Of a stretch of DNA of 64,000 nt, positions 34,713-43,221 are shown one piece after another. This DNA comes from Pedobacter sp. WC2423. GTDB lineage: Bacteria > Bacteroidota > Bacteroidia > Sphingobacteriales > Sphingobacteriaceae. How positions within the stretch are numbered: position 1 is the first letter of the stretch; every line of letters begins with the position of its first letter. The stretch is from positions 1,550,001 to 1,614,000 of the forward strand of contig NZ_CP162005.1 of assembly GCF_040822065.1 (NCBI RefSeq), written 5' to 3'. The position numbers and the translations under genes were made by a program. The notes under the pieces are model-generated. The model was not told where the DNA came from, ran no database searches, and saw nothing but the letters and a program-made list of their open reading frames with translations.

Positions 34713-35741
34713 TTATTCTTTAACCGCGCCTAAAGCGATTAAGTCATTAAATCCTGCTATATTTTTAAAAGATTTTGCACGTGCCAATGCCGACATCTCT
34801 GCAAATTCCGCATTGATATCCGCTCCTTTATCAATCAGGTATTCAAAGATATCCCGTTTCCCCCAGCCTCCCAGATAAGCCAGCGCATTCACAGGCACTT
34901 CTGCCCCATGCTCAACCAGATATTTGATCAATGGCACATTTTCAGTATCGAAAGCACGTGCCAGAATAGTTTGATTTGTATAAAAACCAATCTGCCAATG
35001 CTCTTCAATGTATCCTCTGTTAATGTTTGCACCCAATGTTACAGCCTGCTGGATTTTCTCCAAATTGTTTGCTGTCACGCCATCATTCAGAAGATTCTGG
35101 AGAGCTATATTCTTATTTAAAGGAAAGACAATGTCTTCCCATCTCAATTGTTGTTTAGTTATCAATATTTCATTCAGCTGATCTTTAATTTTAACTTCAG
35201 TTTTATACACCGGCATTAAAGTATAGATTGTGATGATTTCCTCTTCATCATTCCAGTCTTCTTGGGGCTTGTGGTTTTCATCCCAATTATAGTTTACCAG
35301 CACTAAACCTTCAATTTCTTCATCCCATGAAAGTTTGTTCCATGGCGATTTATTCTTGTCCAGATAAAGACCTTCCATGATCTTAAAGGCCGACTTTTTA
35401 CGCTCAAGTTTTAGGGTAAGTTCTTTTAACAAGTCAACGATAAAAGTTTCTTCTATAAGTGGAGAAGAAGCGAAACGCCTCAATTCCCATTCTTGCGGTA
35501 AACAAAGACACAACTCTATATTTTGAAGTTCAAAATACCCCGTAGTATACACCAATTTCAAACTGGTACCTTTTACTTCACATTGATTGATTGTAATTTC
35601 ATGCCGGTCACTTAAGGCAATAAATGGCATAGATATTAATTTTCCTGCTGTACTTTCAAAAAATCTGCTGATCGGATCGGTTTCCTTAGCTTCCAGACCG
35701 GATAGATATTCTTTACGGCTTATTTTCAGGGATTTATTCAT
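34713..35741 (-). CDS. Ankyrin-repeat protein with unassigned N-terminal domain
   Basis: 342 residues. The C-terminal 130 residues hold about three to four ankyrin units (NLEKIQQAVTLGANINRGYI; NVPLIKYLVEHGAEVPVNAL; RDIFEYLIDKGADINAEFAE). The N-terminal 210 residues form a mixed alpha/beta domain with EGLVLVNYNWDENHKPQEDW and EEIITIYTLMPVYKTEV that I cannot assign. It is the first gene of the operon with the 906-residue protein and the SWIM protein, suggesting a multi-protein scaffold or sensor complex (inference). Confidence 0.85.
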   Translation of the reverse strand: MNKSLKISRKEYLSGLEAKETDPISRFFESTAGKLISMPFIALSDRHEITINQCEVKGTSLKLVYTTGYFELQNIELCLCLPQEWELRRFASSPLIEETFIVDLLKELTLKLERKKSAFKIMEGLYLDKNKSPWNKLSWDEEIEGLVLVNYNWDENHKPQEDWNDEEEIITIYTLMPVYKTEVKIKDQLNEILITKQQLRWEDIVFPLNKNIALQNLLNDGVTANNLEKIQQAVTLGANINRGYIEEHWQIGFYTNQTILARAFDTENVPLIKYLVEHGAEVPVNALAYLGGWGKRDIFEYLIDKGADINAEFAEMSALARAKSFKNIAGFNDLIALGAVKE

Positions 35742-35900
35742 TATCGTTAATTTTTCAAATATCAGTTACAAACATTGCGGAAGATAACCAAATAAATATA
35801 TTACCGCATAGCTTAGAAACCATATAAATACACATTAATGCATAGGATTAGACTAATAATTTATAAAAATTTTTTATGTTTGCTGTCTAATACAAAAGAT

Positions 35901-35990
35901 ATGAAAGATAACACAATAACAGCCCTTTTAGGTTTTTTCTACATTGGAGTATGGGTATTTATTACTTTGGGAGTTTTATATTGTTCATAG
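35901..35990 (+). CDS. 29-residue single-pass membrane peptide
   Basis: The short frame reads MKDNTITALLGFFYIGVWVF followed by ITLGVLYCS. A charged/polar N-terminus of six residues is followed by one continuous transmembrane helix, as in known small membrane subunits or regulators. TATGTTTG (35875-35882) fits the TAnnTTTG -7 element 19 bp before the ATG, and a strong terminator follows 47 bp after the stop (36037-36069), so it would be an independent transcript. No homologue is known to me. Confidence 0.5.
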   Translation: MKDNTITALLGFFYIGVWVFITLGVLYCS

Positions 35991-36036
35991 TTATATAACA
36001 TTACTGGCTATAAAACTTATAGCAATACTTGATTAT

Positions 36037-36069
36037 CCCTGCAGATTTTATGTTTGCAGGGATTTTTTT
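36037..36069 (+). terminator. Rho-independent terminator after the small membrane peptide
   Basis: CCCTGCA (36037-36043) pairs with TGCAGGG (36055-36061) and is followed by ATTTTTTTG. No larger gene precedes it on the plus strand, so it supports a short transcript from 35.88 kb. Confidence 0.85.
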
Positions 36070-36152
36070 GTTTCTGAAATGTAACATAAATCGTTAATGC
36101 TGATCTTATGCTATATATCCCCTGTTCATCAAATCGGATATGACCGGACTTA

Positions 36153-36194
36153 ATTAAACCCCTCTTACGAAATATTAAACCTCTCTTACCAAAT
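36153..36194 (+). repeat. 21-bp tandem duplication over the start of the serine hydrolase gene
   Basis: Two 21-bp units, 36153-36173 and 36174-36194, both of form ATTAAACC-CTCTTAC-AAAT, differ at two positions. The ATG at 36193 lies at the end of the second unit; the first unit lacks an ATG at the equivalent place. A recent slippage duplication of the leader. Confidence 0.85.
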
Positions 36195-37686
36195 GAATTT
36201 TAAACAGCTTACAGTAACGCTTTTAATTTCCGGAATGCTGATCCCTGCTTTGTCTAAGGCACAACATACTGATCAACCTGATAGTATTGATCTATTTGTT
36301 CAACAAAAAATGCAGCAACAGCATATTCCTGCTTTACAGCTGGCCATAGTCCGTCATGGACAACTGATTAAACAAAAAACTTATGGAACGGCAAATCTGG
36401 AAAATTCCATTCCTGCAACAGATGAAAGCATTTTCTCTATCAACTCCATTACCAAAGCCTTTACAGGAGTTGCAGTGATGCAACTGGCCGAAGAAGGAAA
36501 ACTAAAAATTACCGATCCTGTTTCGCTTTATATAGACAGCCTGCCGGCTTCCTGGCAGAAAATAACTTTACAGCAGGTATTAACCCATACCTCCGGCTTA
36601 CCAGATATTCTTGACACCAATGAACAGGTATTGGAAAATGCACATGAGAGCCGTGCATGGGAAAAAGTAAAAACATTACCGCTGGAATTTAATGCCGGCG
36701 AAAAGTTCAGTTATAACCAGACTGGCTATGTTATTCTTGGAAAAATTATCACGAAACTGAGTGGTGTACATTTTACCAAGTTTATAGAAGAAAGACAGTT
36801 TAAAGCGGCCGGAATGCAGTTGACGCGATTTGGCGATTCCTATGATGTGATTCAAAATTCAGCGGGTGCTTATACGATGAAGAAATTTGTGAACGGCCGG
36901 ATGGTGAGAGGTAAAAGTCCTGGCACTGCTTATATACAGTTTCCGCTGTTTTTCAGAACAGCCGCAGGAATCTTATCGACTTCAAAGGACATGGCACAAT
37001 GGCTTATCGCCCTGCAAGATGGCAAGCTATTAAAAGATAAGAAAAGTATAGATGCATTATGGACACCGGCAGTATTAAATAATGGAAAAATTGGCGGGTT
37101 TGACCAGCTGACCAATGGTTATGCACTTGGATGGCCAACGGTGACCAGAACTGATCACCCTGCGGTTGGCCCGGTTGGTGGTGGCAGATCTGCTTTCTTC
37201 GTCTATTTAAAGGATGATCTTTCTATAGTCGTCCTGACTAATTTAATGGGTGCTAATCCGGAAAGATTTATTGATGAGATAGGCGCCTACTATATTCCTG
37301 ACATGCATGAAACCAATGGTTTTGGTTTATCTCCGGCTATTCAAAAATTAAGGACTGAATTACTGAAAAAAGGTTTCGATAAATCAGTTGCTGTAGTGGC
37401 TGAACTCAAAAAGAAAGATCCGGGATTTTCTCCGGGCGAAGATGATCTCAATGGATGGGGATATAAGTTATTAAGCCAGAAAGAAATGGCTAAGGCTTTA
37501 GCGATATTTAAATTAAATTCAGTTCTTTACCCGCAAAGTGCAAATGCACATGATAGTCTGGGAGAAATCCTCGAAATCATGGGTGATTATAAAGCAGCTG
37601 TATTAAGTTATAAAAAATCATTGGTGCTCAATCCTAAAAACACCAATGCTTCAAATCGTATTCAAGCAATTCAGGCAGTTAAATAA
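36193..37686 (+). CDS. Secreted serine hydrolase (class C beta-lactamase-like) with C-terminal TPR region
   Basis: 497 residues with signal peptide (MNFKQLTVTLLISGMLIPAL, cleavage near SKAQ24). The beta-lactamase/D-aminopeptidase domain has SxxK at Ser85-Ile-Thr-Lys88 (FSINSITKAF), the second motif in KFSYNQTGYVILGKI (Tyr174), and AVGPVGGGRSAFFVYL in place of the KTG-like strand (H-x-G usually). The last 90 residues (MAKALAIFKLNSVLYPQSAN, AHDSLGEILEIMGDYKAAVL, SYKKSLVLNPKNTNASNRI) form about two tetratricopeptide repeats. This architecture is common in Bacteroidota; such proteins are esterases or peptidases rather than resistance enzymes. Confidence 0.93.
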   Translation: MNFKQLTVTLLISGMLIPALSKAQHTDQPDSIDLFVQQKMQQQHIPALQLAIVRHGQLIKQKTYGTANLENSIPATDESIFSINSITKAFTGVAVMQLAEEGKLKITDPVSLYIDSLPASWQKITLQQVLTHTSGLPDILDTNEQVLENAHESRAWEKVKTLPLEFNAGEKFSYNQTGYVILGKIITKLSGVHFTKFIEERQFKAAGMQLTRFGDSYDVIQNSAGAYTMKKFVNGRMVRGKSPGTAYIQFPLFFRTAAGILSTSKDMAQWLIALQDGKLLKDKKSIDALWTPAVLNNGKIGGFDQLTNGYALGWPTVTRTDHPAVGPVGGGRSAFFVYLKDDLSIVVLTNLMGANPERFIDEIGAYYIPDMHETNGFGLSPAIQKLRTELLKKGFDKSVAVVAELKKKDPGFSPGEDDLNGWGYKLLSQKEMAKALAIFKLNSVLYPQSANAHDSLGEILEIMGDYKAAVLSYKKSLVLNPKNTNASNRIQAIQAVK

Positions 37687-37690
37687 TCCA

Positions 37691-37710
37691 GGGCAGGTTA
37701 ATCCCTGCCC
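37691..37710 (+). terminator. Terminator-like hairpin
   Basis: GGGCAGG (37691-37697) and CCTGCCC (37704-37710) are perfect complements with a six-base loop, directly after the serine hydrolase stop at 37686. The T run is poor (TATT), so efficiency is uncertain. Confidence 0.65.
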
Positions 37711-37748
37711 TATTAGCGTAAAAATAATTACCATCAGCTATACCCGGT

Positions 37749-37836
37749 AATAATTTCAGCCATACCCAGTAATAATTTCAGCTATACCCAGTAATAATTT
37801 GAACTATATCCTGTAATAATTAATATGAAGGTTGTA
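37749..37836. repeat. 22-bp tandem repeat array
   Basis: Units beginning AATAATTT start at 37749, 37771, 37793 and (partial) 37815, exactly 22 bp apart, with the body CAGCTATACCCAGT varying by a few bases. A weaker related unit precedes at 37723. The array fills the gap between convergent genes. There is no spacer-repeat structure, so it is not CRISPR. Confidence 0.85.
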
Positions 37837-37841
37837 AAATC

Positions 37842-38390
37842 TTAGAATAATAAGTAACCGATACAATTATCGTTTAGGTCTTCTAATAACCTGTACTTAT
37901 CATCTGATAAAAAAATGATTAAAATATCGTCGTCCGGGTTCGCATCAATTTGCCCGTCGGAAACCTTTTCCCGAAGATATCCAGCCTGATCATACAAAAT
38001 GGATATATTACATTTTTCATAAAAAGGCCTGAGTTCCTTTCCACAAAAACCAATACATTCAATTTTCCGGGTTTGCAAATTACTGACAACTTCCTGAAGC
38101 AGCTGTCTGGCATATCCCTGGCGTTTCACTGTAGACACCAAACCCACCAGTTCACAAATATCATATACAGCATGCTTGAGCTCTACTTTAAAATCAAAAT
38201 TCAGGTGGGTTAAACAACATATATTGCCGTCCTCATTTTTCAGAAGATGAAATTCAGAAAGGGAGAATTTTTCTTTAAATTCTTCTACAGTTAAGCTATC
38301 CCACTCCTGCTGCTCCCAGGATTTGATGATGATTGCTATTTCTGAAGCAATGAGCTCATCAGCATTTTTAATTTCATATGGAAGCTTCAT
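37842..38390 (-). CDS. GNAT-like acetyltransferase
   Basis: 182 residues. The core pattern YDICELVGLVSTVKRQGYAR followed by QLLQEVVSNLQTRKIECIGF and FYEKCNISI fits the acetyl-CoA binding (R/Q-x-x-G-x-G/A) region of GNAT acetyltransferases, here as R-Q-G-Y-A-R. Substrate unknown. Its ATG (38390) directly follows the stop of the DUF4287 gene, so the two are one transcript. Confidence 0.65.
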   Translation of the reverse strand: MKLPYEIKNADELIASEIAIIIKSWEQQEWDSLTVEEFKEKFSLSEFHLLKNEDGNICCLTHLNFDFKVELKHAVYDICELVGLVSTVKRQGYARQLLQEVVSNLQTRKIECIGFCGKELRPFYEKCNISILYDQAGYLREKVSDGQIDANPDDDILIIFLSDDKYRLLEDLNDNCIGYLLF

Positions 38391-38609
38391 TTACTCTTTT
38401 AATCCTTTAAGTAATGCATAAACAGCCATTGAATGCCCGTGCCCTAATTCAAACTCTTCTTTTAACCAGCTTACAATCTGCCCGGCTTTAACCTCTGGTT
38501 TAAGTTTTCCGTTTTCAGAAAATCCTTTCTGATCTGCAAGTTGTTTCAATTCCTCAGGGCCTTTACCAGTTTTCTTTTTGATAGTATCGAGATATGCTTG
38601 AAATGACAT
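38391..38609 (-). CDS. DUF4287 family protein
   Basis: 72 residues from the ATG at 38609: MSFQAYLDTIKKKTGKGPEE then LKQLADQKGFSENGKLKPEV and KAGQIVSWLKEEFELGHGHS. This is the normal length and start for DUF4287; the upstream in-frame ATG at 38681 adds unrelated residues. Function unknown; members often precede or fuse to AHSA1 or DUF5655 domains. Here it is coupled to an acetyltransferase-like gene that starts on the next base. Confidence 0.88.
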   Translation of the reverse strand: MSFQAYLDTIKKKTGKGPEELKQLADQKGFSENGKLKPEVKAGQIVSWLKEEFELGHGHSMAVYALLKGLKE

Positions 38610-38841
38610 CAGCTTAAAGGTTAATTTTTTAATGGCAAATAATGGGTTTGTTGCGACAATATAAGATTTCTGAACTTGCAAAAAAAAGATTTCAAGAGTT
38701 TATCTTAAATTAATTATCAACCATATTAACAAATTATTTTTAATTTAAAACAATAATTAACGTGATAATAAATTAAAATAATCGCATATTTGACCGTTTT
38801 TATTAGAAGATAAAGATGTTAATATTTGAAAACCTATACCC

Positions 38842-39444
38842 ATGAAAAAAACAATACTACTTAATCTCCTTCTCCTGTTTGGGGTCAGCACTGCATTTGC
38901 ACAAAAGCAGGATATCAAAGAATTATACTTTGATTATACGCAGTCAAGAATGAATGAAGATCAAAATGCATTAACCGTTGAGAAAGCTAATTCATTATTG
39001 GAACGTTCGTCAGAATTGAATGACAAACAAGTTGCCAATGTTAGTTTCCATCTGGCCAGAATCTATGAGTCTATGGGCAAACCAGAAAAAGCAGAGCCTC
39101 TTTATGAAAAGGTAACTAAACTGGTTCCGGGTTATTATGTGACCTATACTTCTTTGGGATTTATCAATTTAAAGAAATGTGATACTTTGGGCCGTAAGGT
39201 AAGTGAATCCGCAAAGCTTAAAAATGCAGCACTGAATGAAATTGCTTTTAAAGCCTATAAAATTCAGGTACAGAAAACTATTCAATATTTTGAAAAAGCA
39301 GAGGCATGCGAAACAGATGAAAGAACTTTAAGTATCCTGACTTCACTTTATAAAAGTATCAAAGACACCACTTCTTTAGCCAGCTTTGCTGAACGTAAAG
39401 CACTGCTTGGAAAAGATTGTGTTTCTTTACTGGACGACGAATAG
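38842..39444 (+). CDS. Secreted tetratricopeptide-repeat protein
   Basis: 200 residues with signal peptide (MKKTILLNLLLLFGVSTAFA, cleavage after AQ). TPR-like helices follow: NVSFHLARIYESMGKPEKAE, PLYEKVTKLVPGYYVTYTSL then GFINLKKC, and a later helical part with two cysteines (YFEKAEACETDERTLSIL). It is a periplasmic or outer-membrane-associated adaptor. A strong hairpin terminator separates it from the outer-membrane protein gene downstream, though both are on the same strand. Confidence 0.85.
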   Translation: MKKTILLNLLLLFGVSTAFAQKQDIKELYFDYTQSRMNEDQNALTVEKANSLLERSSELNDKQVANVSFHLARIYESMGKPEKAEPLYEKVTKLVPGYYVTYTSLGFINLKKCDTLGRKVSESAKLKNAALNEIAFKAYKIQVQKTIQYFEKAEACETDERTLSILTSLYKSIKDTTSLASFAERKALLGKDCVSLLDDE

Positions 39445-39491
39445 ATCAAAACAACTCATTACAAGCCATTTAAAAAAAGTCGTACTTCAAT

Positions 39492-39540
39492 AAAAAAAGT
39501 CGTACTATTTTCTGCTCAGAAAAATAGTACGACTTTTTTT
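39492..39540 (+). terminator. Strong rho-independent terminator
   Basis: AAAAAAGTCGTACTATTTT (ending 39511) pairs with AAAATAGTACGACTTTTTTT (39521-39540) around the loop CTGCTCAG. The symmetrical A/T flanks allow function on both strands. A partial copy of the left arm (AAAAAAAGTCGTACTT, from 39473) precedes it, suggesting a local duplication. Confidence 0.92.
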
Positions 39541-39596
39541 TGTCGGTCGGGCATGCGGATTTTCAAACGCAGATTTGTATTCATAATTAGAAACCT

Positions 39597-41972
39597 ATGA
39601 AAACAATCATCTTATATGCCCTGTTAATGTTACCATTATGGGCTCAGTCACAAGTACAGCTCAAAGGGAATGTCAAAGGAAATAATGAACCCATTGTATG
39701 GGCGAATGTGATTTTAACAGATACCGCAGGTAAAGTAATTACAGGAGCGCTAACTAAAGAAGACGGCTCTTTTGAACTGAAGCTAAAGAATGGGTCTTAT
39801 CAATTAAAGATCAGTTACCTGGAGTTTACAGCCTGGGAGAAAAGTATACAGATAGCAAAAGATACAGATTTAGGAGTCATCATTTTACAGCCAAAGGAAG
39901 ATCTCCAGGAAGTTAAAATTGTAGCCAGGAAAAAACTGGTCGAATATAAAACAGACCGGATCGTCTTTAATGTGGAAAATAGTATTTCAGCTTCAGGAGG
40001 TAATGCAGTAAGTGCAATTGGGGCAGCTCCCGGTGTAATGGTTTTAAATAATGCTATCAGCATATTGGGTAAAGGGGCTGCCCGTGTGATGGTGAATGGC
40101 AGATTAATTGAATTAACCGGGGATGATTTGATCAATTATCTGAACTCCATAGCTGCGACTGATATTGCCAGTGTCGAAGTGATCACTAATCCGCCTGCTA
40201 AATATGAAGCTGGTGGAAACGGGGGCCTGATTAATATCATATTAAAGAAGGGTGCCCTGAATTCCTGGAAAAACACGACCAGTACAACTTACGACCAAAG
40301 TACTTATAGTTTTTACACTTTACGCGATAATTTCCTGTACAACAAAAATAAGATCAGGTTAGCTATGAATATTGGTGGGAAATTGGGAAATCTGAAAGAA
40401 ACAGAAAACTTAAACACTTATTATCCAAATGGTCTCTGGGAATTAAGCCGGGTGGGAAAGCAGCAACAGCATAATATTTCTGGCGGTATGGTATTTGATT
40501 ATGATATTTCTGATCGCACTACCCTGGGTATACAATATATGGGGAATCAGGATAATCCGGATTCAAAAAGCCTGACCACTATCAAGATCAGAAATACGAC
40601 CCATCAAATTGATTCTCTTTTAATTAATGATGGATTATATAAGCTGAGCAATTCAGGCCATACTTACAATGCGCATGTGATTACGAAACTGGATACGGCT
40701 GGCAGAAAGTTATCAGTTGATCTTGATTACTTCATTTACAGTTCAAAAATCGACAATAACTTCGTAACCAGCGCTTATTTGCCGGATATGAATTTTCTGA
40801 ATACCAATCAGTCTGCCATAAACCTTTCCGAACAGAACATTCATAATACCAGTATAAAAGTAGATATGGAACATCCGCTGAAATTCATAAACCTGTCTTA
40901 TGGTGCTAAAATGAGTTTTATCACTAGCAAGGCCGATCTTTCTTATTACAATAAGATTAGTGGAGACGCTGTTTTAGATAAAAATCAATCCAATGAATTT
41001 GAATACCAGGAAAATAACCAGTCATTCTATGTAAACGGGATTAAAAATCTGGGTAGCCAGTTCAGTTTTCAAATCGGTTTAAGAATGGAAAATATCCAGA
41101 CTAAGGGGTATTCAGGTACCAAAGATCAAACCACAGTGAATAACTATTTAAGGTTATTTCCAACCTTTTATCTTTCGTATAAAAAAGATGAAAATAATAG
41201 TTTTTTATTCAATTATGGACGAAGGGTTAACAGGCCGGTCTTCAGAGATTTAAACCCATTCCGTGCCTATTTAAATAGCAAGAGTTATTCGGAAGGAAAT
41301 CCATTTTTACAACCTTCTTATAATGATAATTTTGATTTTACTTATGTATATAAAGGAAACCTGAGAACAAACTTATTCTTTAATATCACAACTGATGGAT
41401 TTGGGGTGGTGTTTAATTCAGATCCTGTGACAAATATTCAAATCATCAGCAGACAAAATTATTTCAAAGAATACTATTATGGAATTGGTGAAAGCTACAC
41501 AGTGAATGTTATCCCATGGTGGCAAAGTCAAAACTCAGCTTATCTGCTGGGTTCAAAAAGTGTTTTTAATGCGCTGGTGAGGGCAACGCCAAAAAATAGC
41601 GGACAGTTGTATTTTACCACGAATAATACATTTTCATTAAGTGCGGCTACCAAAATACAGGCAGATTATTTTTACAGTTCTTCTGTGAAAAGGGGATTGT
41701 ATGAAACCGGACAGTTATCCGGATTAAACCTTGGAATTAAGCAAAGCATCTTTAAAAACAAGCTTCAGTTATCCATGCTTTTGAATGATGTGTTTAATAC
41801 GGCTTATCTGAAGGATTACACTTCTGTAGTGAATGGCATAAAACAGGTTTATGGCCAGAATAACAGCAGCAGGTTTTTCAGATTTTCTTTAACTTATAGC
41901 TTTGGAAATGATAAAGTGAGTGTTAAACAGCGCAGCACTGGGAATGAGGATGAAAGAAGAAGAACAAATTAA
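39597..41972 (+). CDS. Outer-membrane beta-barrel protein with carboxypeptidase-like N-domain (TonB-receptor-like)
   Basis: 791 residues with signal peptide (MKTIILYALLMLPLWAQSQ). An N-terminal carboxypeptidase-regulatory-like beta-sandwich follows (VQLKGNVKGNNEPIVWANVI, GALTKEDGSFELKLKNGSYQ), then a plug-like domain (VMVNGRLIELTGDDLINYLN, SIAATDIASVEVITNPPAKY then EAGGNGGLINIILKKGAL). The rest is an outer_membrane_beta-barrel (OMP_b-brl_3) with alternating aromatic strands. No SusD partner is adjacent, so this is the standalone type, of unknown ligand. Confidence 0.93.
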   Translation: MKTIILYALLMLPLWAQSQVQLKGNVKGNNEPIVWANVILTDTAGKVITGALTKEDGSFELKLKNGSYQLKISYLEFTAWEKSIQIAKDTDLGVIILQPKEDLQEVKIVARKKLVEYKTDRIVFNVENSISASGGNAVSAIGAAPGVMVLNNAISILGKGAARVMVNGRLIELTGDDLINYLNSIAATDIASVEVITNPPAKYEAGGNGGLINIILKKGALNSWKNTTSTTYDQSTYSFYTLRDNFLYNKNKIRLAMNIGGKLGNLKETENLNTYYPNGLWELSRVGKQQQHNISGGMVFDYDISDRTTLGIQYMGNQDNPDSKSLTTIKIRNTTHQIDSLLINDGLYKLSNSGHTYNAHVITKLDTAGRKLSVDLDYFIYSSKIDNNFVTSAYLPDMNFLNTNQSAINLSEQNIHNTSIKVDMEHPLKFINLSYGAKMSFITSKADLSYYNKISGDAVLDKNQSNEFEYQENNQSFYVNGIKNLGSQFSFQIGLRMENIQTKGYSGTKDQTTVNNYLRLFPTFYLSYKKDENNSFLFNYGRRVNRPVFRDLNPFRAYLNSKSYSEGNPFLQPSYNDNFDFTYVYKGNLRTNLFFNITTDGFGVVFNSDPVTNIQIISRQNYFKEYYYGIGESYTVNVIPWWQSQNSAYLLGSKSVFNALVRATPKNSGQLYFTTNNTFSLSAATKIQADYFYSSSVKRGLYETGQLSGLNLGIKQSIFKNKLQLSMLLNDVFNTAYLKDYTSVVNGIKQVYGQNNSSRFFRFSLTYSFGNDKVSVKQRSTGNEDERRRTN

Positions 41973-41980
41973 AAGAAAAA

Positions 41981-42004
41981 ATGCCCCCATAAAACCGGGG
42001 GCAT
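41981..42004. terminator. Bidirectional terminator between convergent genes
   Basis: ATGCCCCC (41981-41988) pairs with GGGGGCAT (41997-42004) around an eight-base loop. Flanked by A run on the left (AAAAGAAAAA), giving a T run for the minus-strand GH88 gene. Confidence 0.85.
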
Positions 42005-42027
42005 CTCAAAATGATCAGACTCTTTAT

Positions 42028-43221
42028 TTAAGGATTAGCCCCTCCTTTACTTCTTTTCAAAGCCTCTAAATAATAGTAATCTGCATAAATAATGGGCACA
42101 TCTATTTCAGATTTCGCAGGTTTATGACCAGTGCTATGTGCTAAAATAAATCCATCATTAGTTCCGGCACTGCTTGTGTAATTTTTAATCAGGCTGTTCA
42201 GGATCTGATCTGCCGTTTTTCTATAGCTTTTACCTTCTTTACTATAGCCACTCAATTCATATAAACCTGAAGCAGTAATCGCTGCTGCTGATGCGTCTTT
42301 CGGTGAATTTGGAATTTGAGGGTCGTTATAATCCCAGTATGGTACTTTGTCGGCAGGCATTGCCGGGTTACTCAGCATAAATTTAGCAATACCCTCTGCT
42401 TGCTTTAAATAAGCGACATCTTTAGTTTCACGGTAACATAAGGTATAGCCATATAATGCCCATGCCTGTCCTCTTGCCCATGCAGACGGATCGCTATAGC
42501 CCTGAGCAGTTCCTTTCCATTTAACAGCGCCTGTTGCAGGATCGTAATCAACCACATGGTAAGAGCTATAATCTTTTCTGAAATGGTTTTTAAGTGTAGT
42601 ATTTGCATGACTAACTGCAATTTTATAAAATGAAGAATCTCCGGTCAGTTTAGTTGCTTCAAAAAGTAATTCCAGGTTCATCATATTGTCGATAATTACA
42701 GGGAACTGCCATTTATCAGCATTATGATCCCAGGAACGGATCACGCCTGCCACCGGGTTAAATCTTTTGGAAAGACTTTTTGCAGCTTGTATAATCACTG
42801 ATTTATAACTTGTGTCCCCGGTTAAACGATAACCGTTACCATAACTGCAATACACCATAAAACCTAAATCATGTGTTCCGGTATTGAACTGTTGCGGTGC
42901 CAGTTTTTGAGTAAATTCTTTAGCTGGTTCCAGCCATACAGGATTTTTGGTCAGCTCATACATATACCAGAGCATTCCTGAAAAGAAACCACTTGTCCAG
43001 TCTTTCCCGATTACTAATTTCAATTGGTTATTTTCCAGTGTACGTGGCGCAATAAATTTTGGTTCTGCTGCGATGGCCTTTACTGAGTTTTCAAGCAATA
43101 TTTTCATTTGTTTTTCAGCAGGGACCAACGCTTTGGCTACATTCACATTTTGTGCATTTACGGTGCTTCCGGCAGAGAGACACAGTAAGGTAATCAGTGT
43201 TAAGTTTATTTTCAATTTCAT
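42028..43221 (-). CDS. Glycoside hydrolase family 88 protein
   Basis: 397 residues with signal peptide (MKLKINLTLITLLCLSAGST, cleavage near VNAQ24). The alpha/alpha toroid of GH88/GH105 is recognisable: KDWTSGFFSGMLWYMYELTK, THDLGFMVYCSYGNGYRLTG (with the catalytic-type Asp), VIIDNMMNLELLFEATKLTG, YSDPSAWARGQAWALYGYTL and PIIYADYYYLEALKR. Such enzymes remove unsaturated uronic acids from oligosaccharides made by polysaccharide lyases, by hydration of the double bond. No lyase or SusCD pair is adjacent in the window, so it is a lone degradative gene. Confidence 0.94.
   Translation of the reverse strand: MKLKINLTLITLLCLSAGSTVNAQNVNVAKALVPAEKQMKILLENSVKAIAAEPKFIAPRTLENNQLKLVIGKDWTSGFFSGMLWYMYELTKNPVWLEPAKEFTQKLAPQQFNTGTHDLGFMVYCSYGNGYRLTGDTSYKSVIIQAAKSLSKRFNPVAGVIRSWDHNADKWQFPVIIDNMMNLELLFEATKLTGDSSFYKIAVSHANTTLKNHFRKDYSSYHVVDYDPATGAVKWKGTAQGYSDPSAWARGQAWALYGYTLCYRETKDVAYLKQAEGIAKFMLSNPAMPADKVPYWDYNDPQIPNSPKDASAAAITASGLYELSGYSKEGKSYRKTADQILNSLIKNYTSSAGTNDGFILAHSTGHKPAKSEIDVPIIYADYYYLEALKRSKGGANP

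Noticed and set aside
36193..37686. Serine hydrolase as an antibiotic-resistance beta-lactamase
   Set aside because: The SxxK motif is present but the protein has a TPR tail and belongs to the broad esterase/peptidase-like class; nothing supports resistance.
37749..37836. Repeat array considered as CRISPR
   Set aside because: Units are directly adjacent, 22 bp long, with no spacers and no cas genes in the window.
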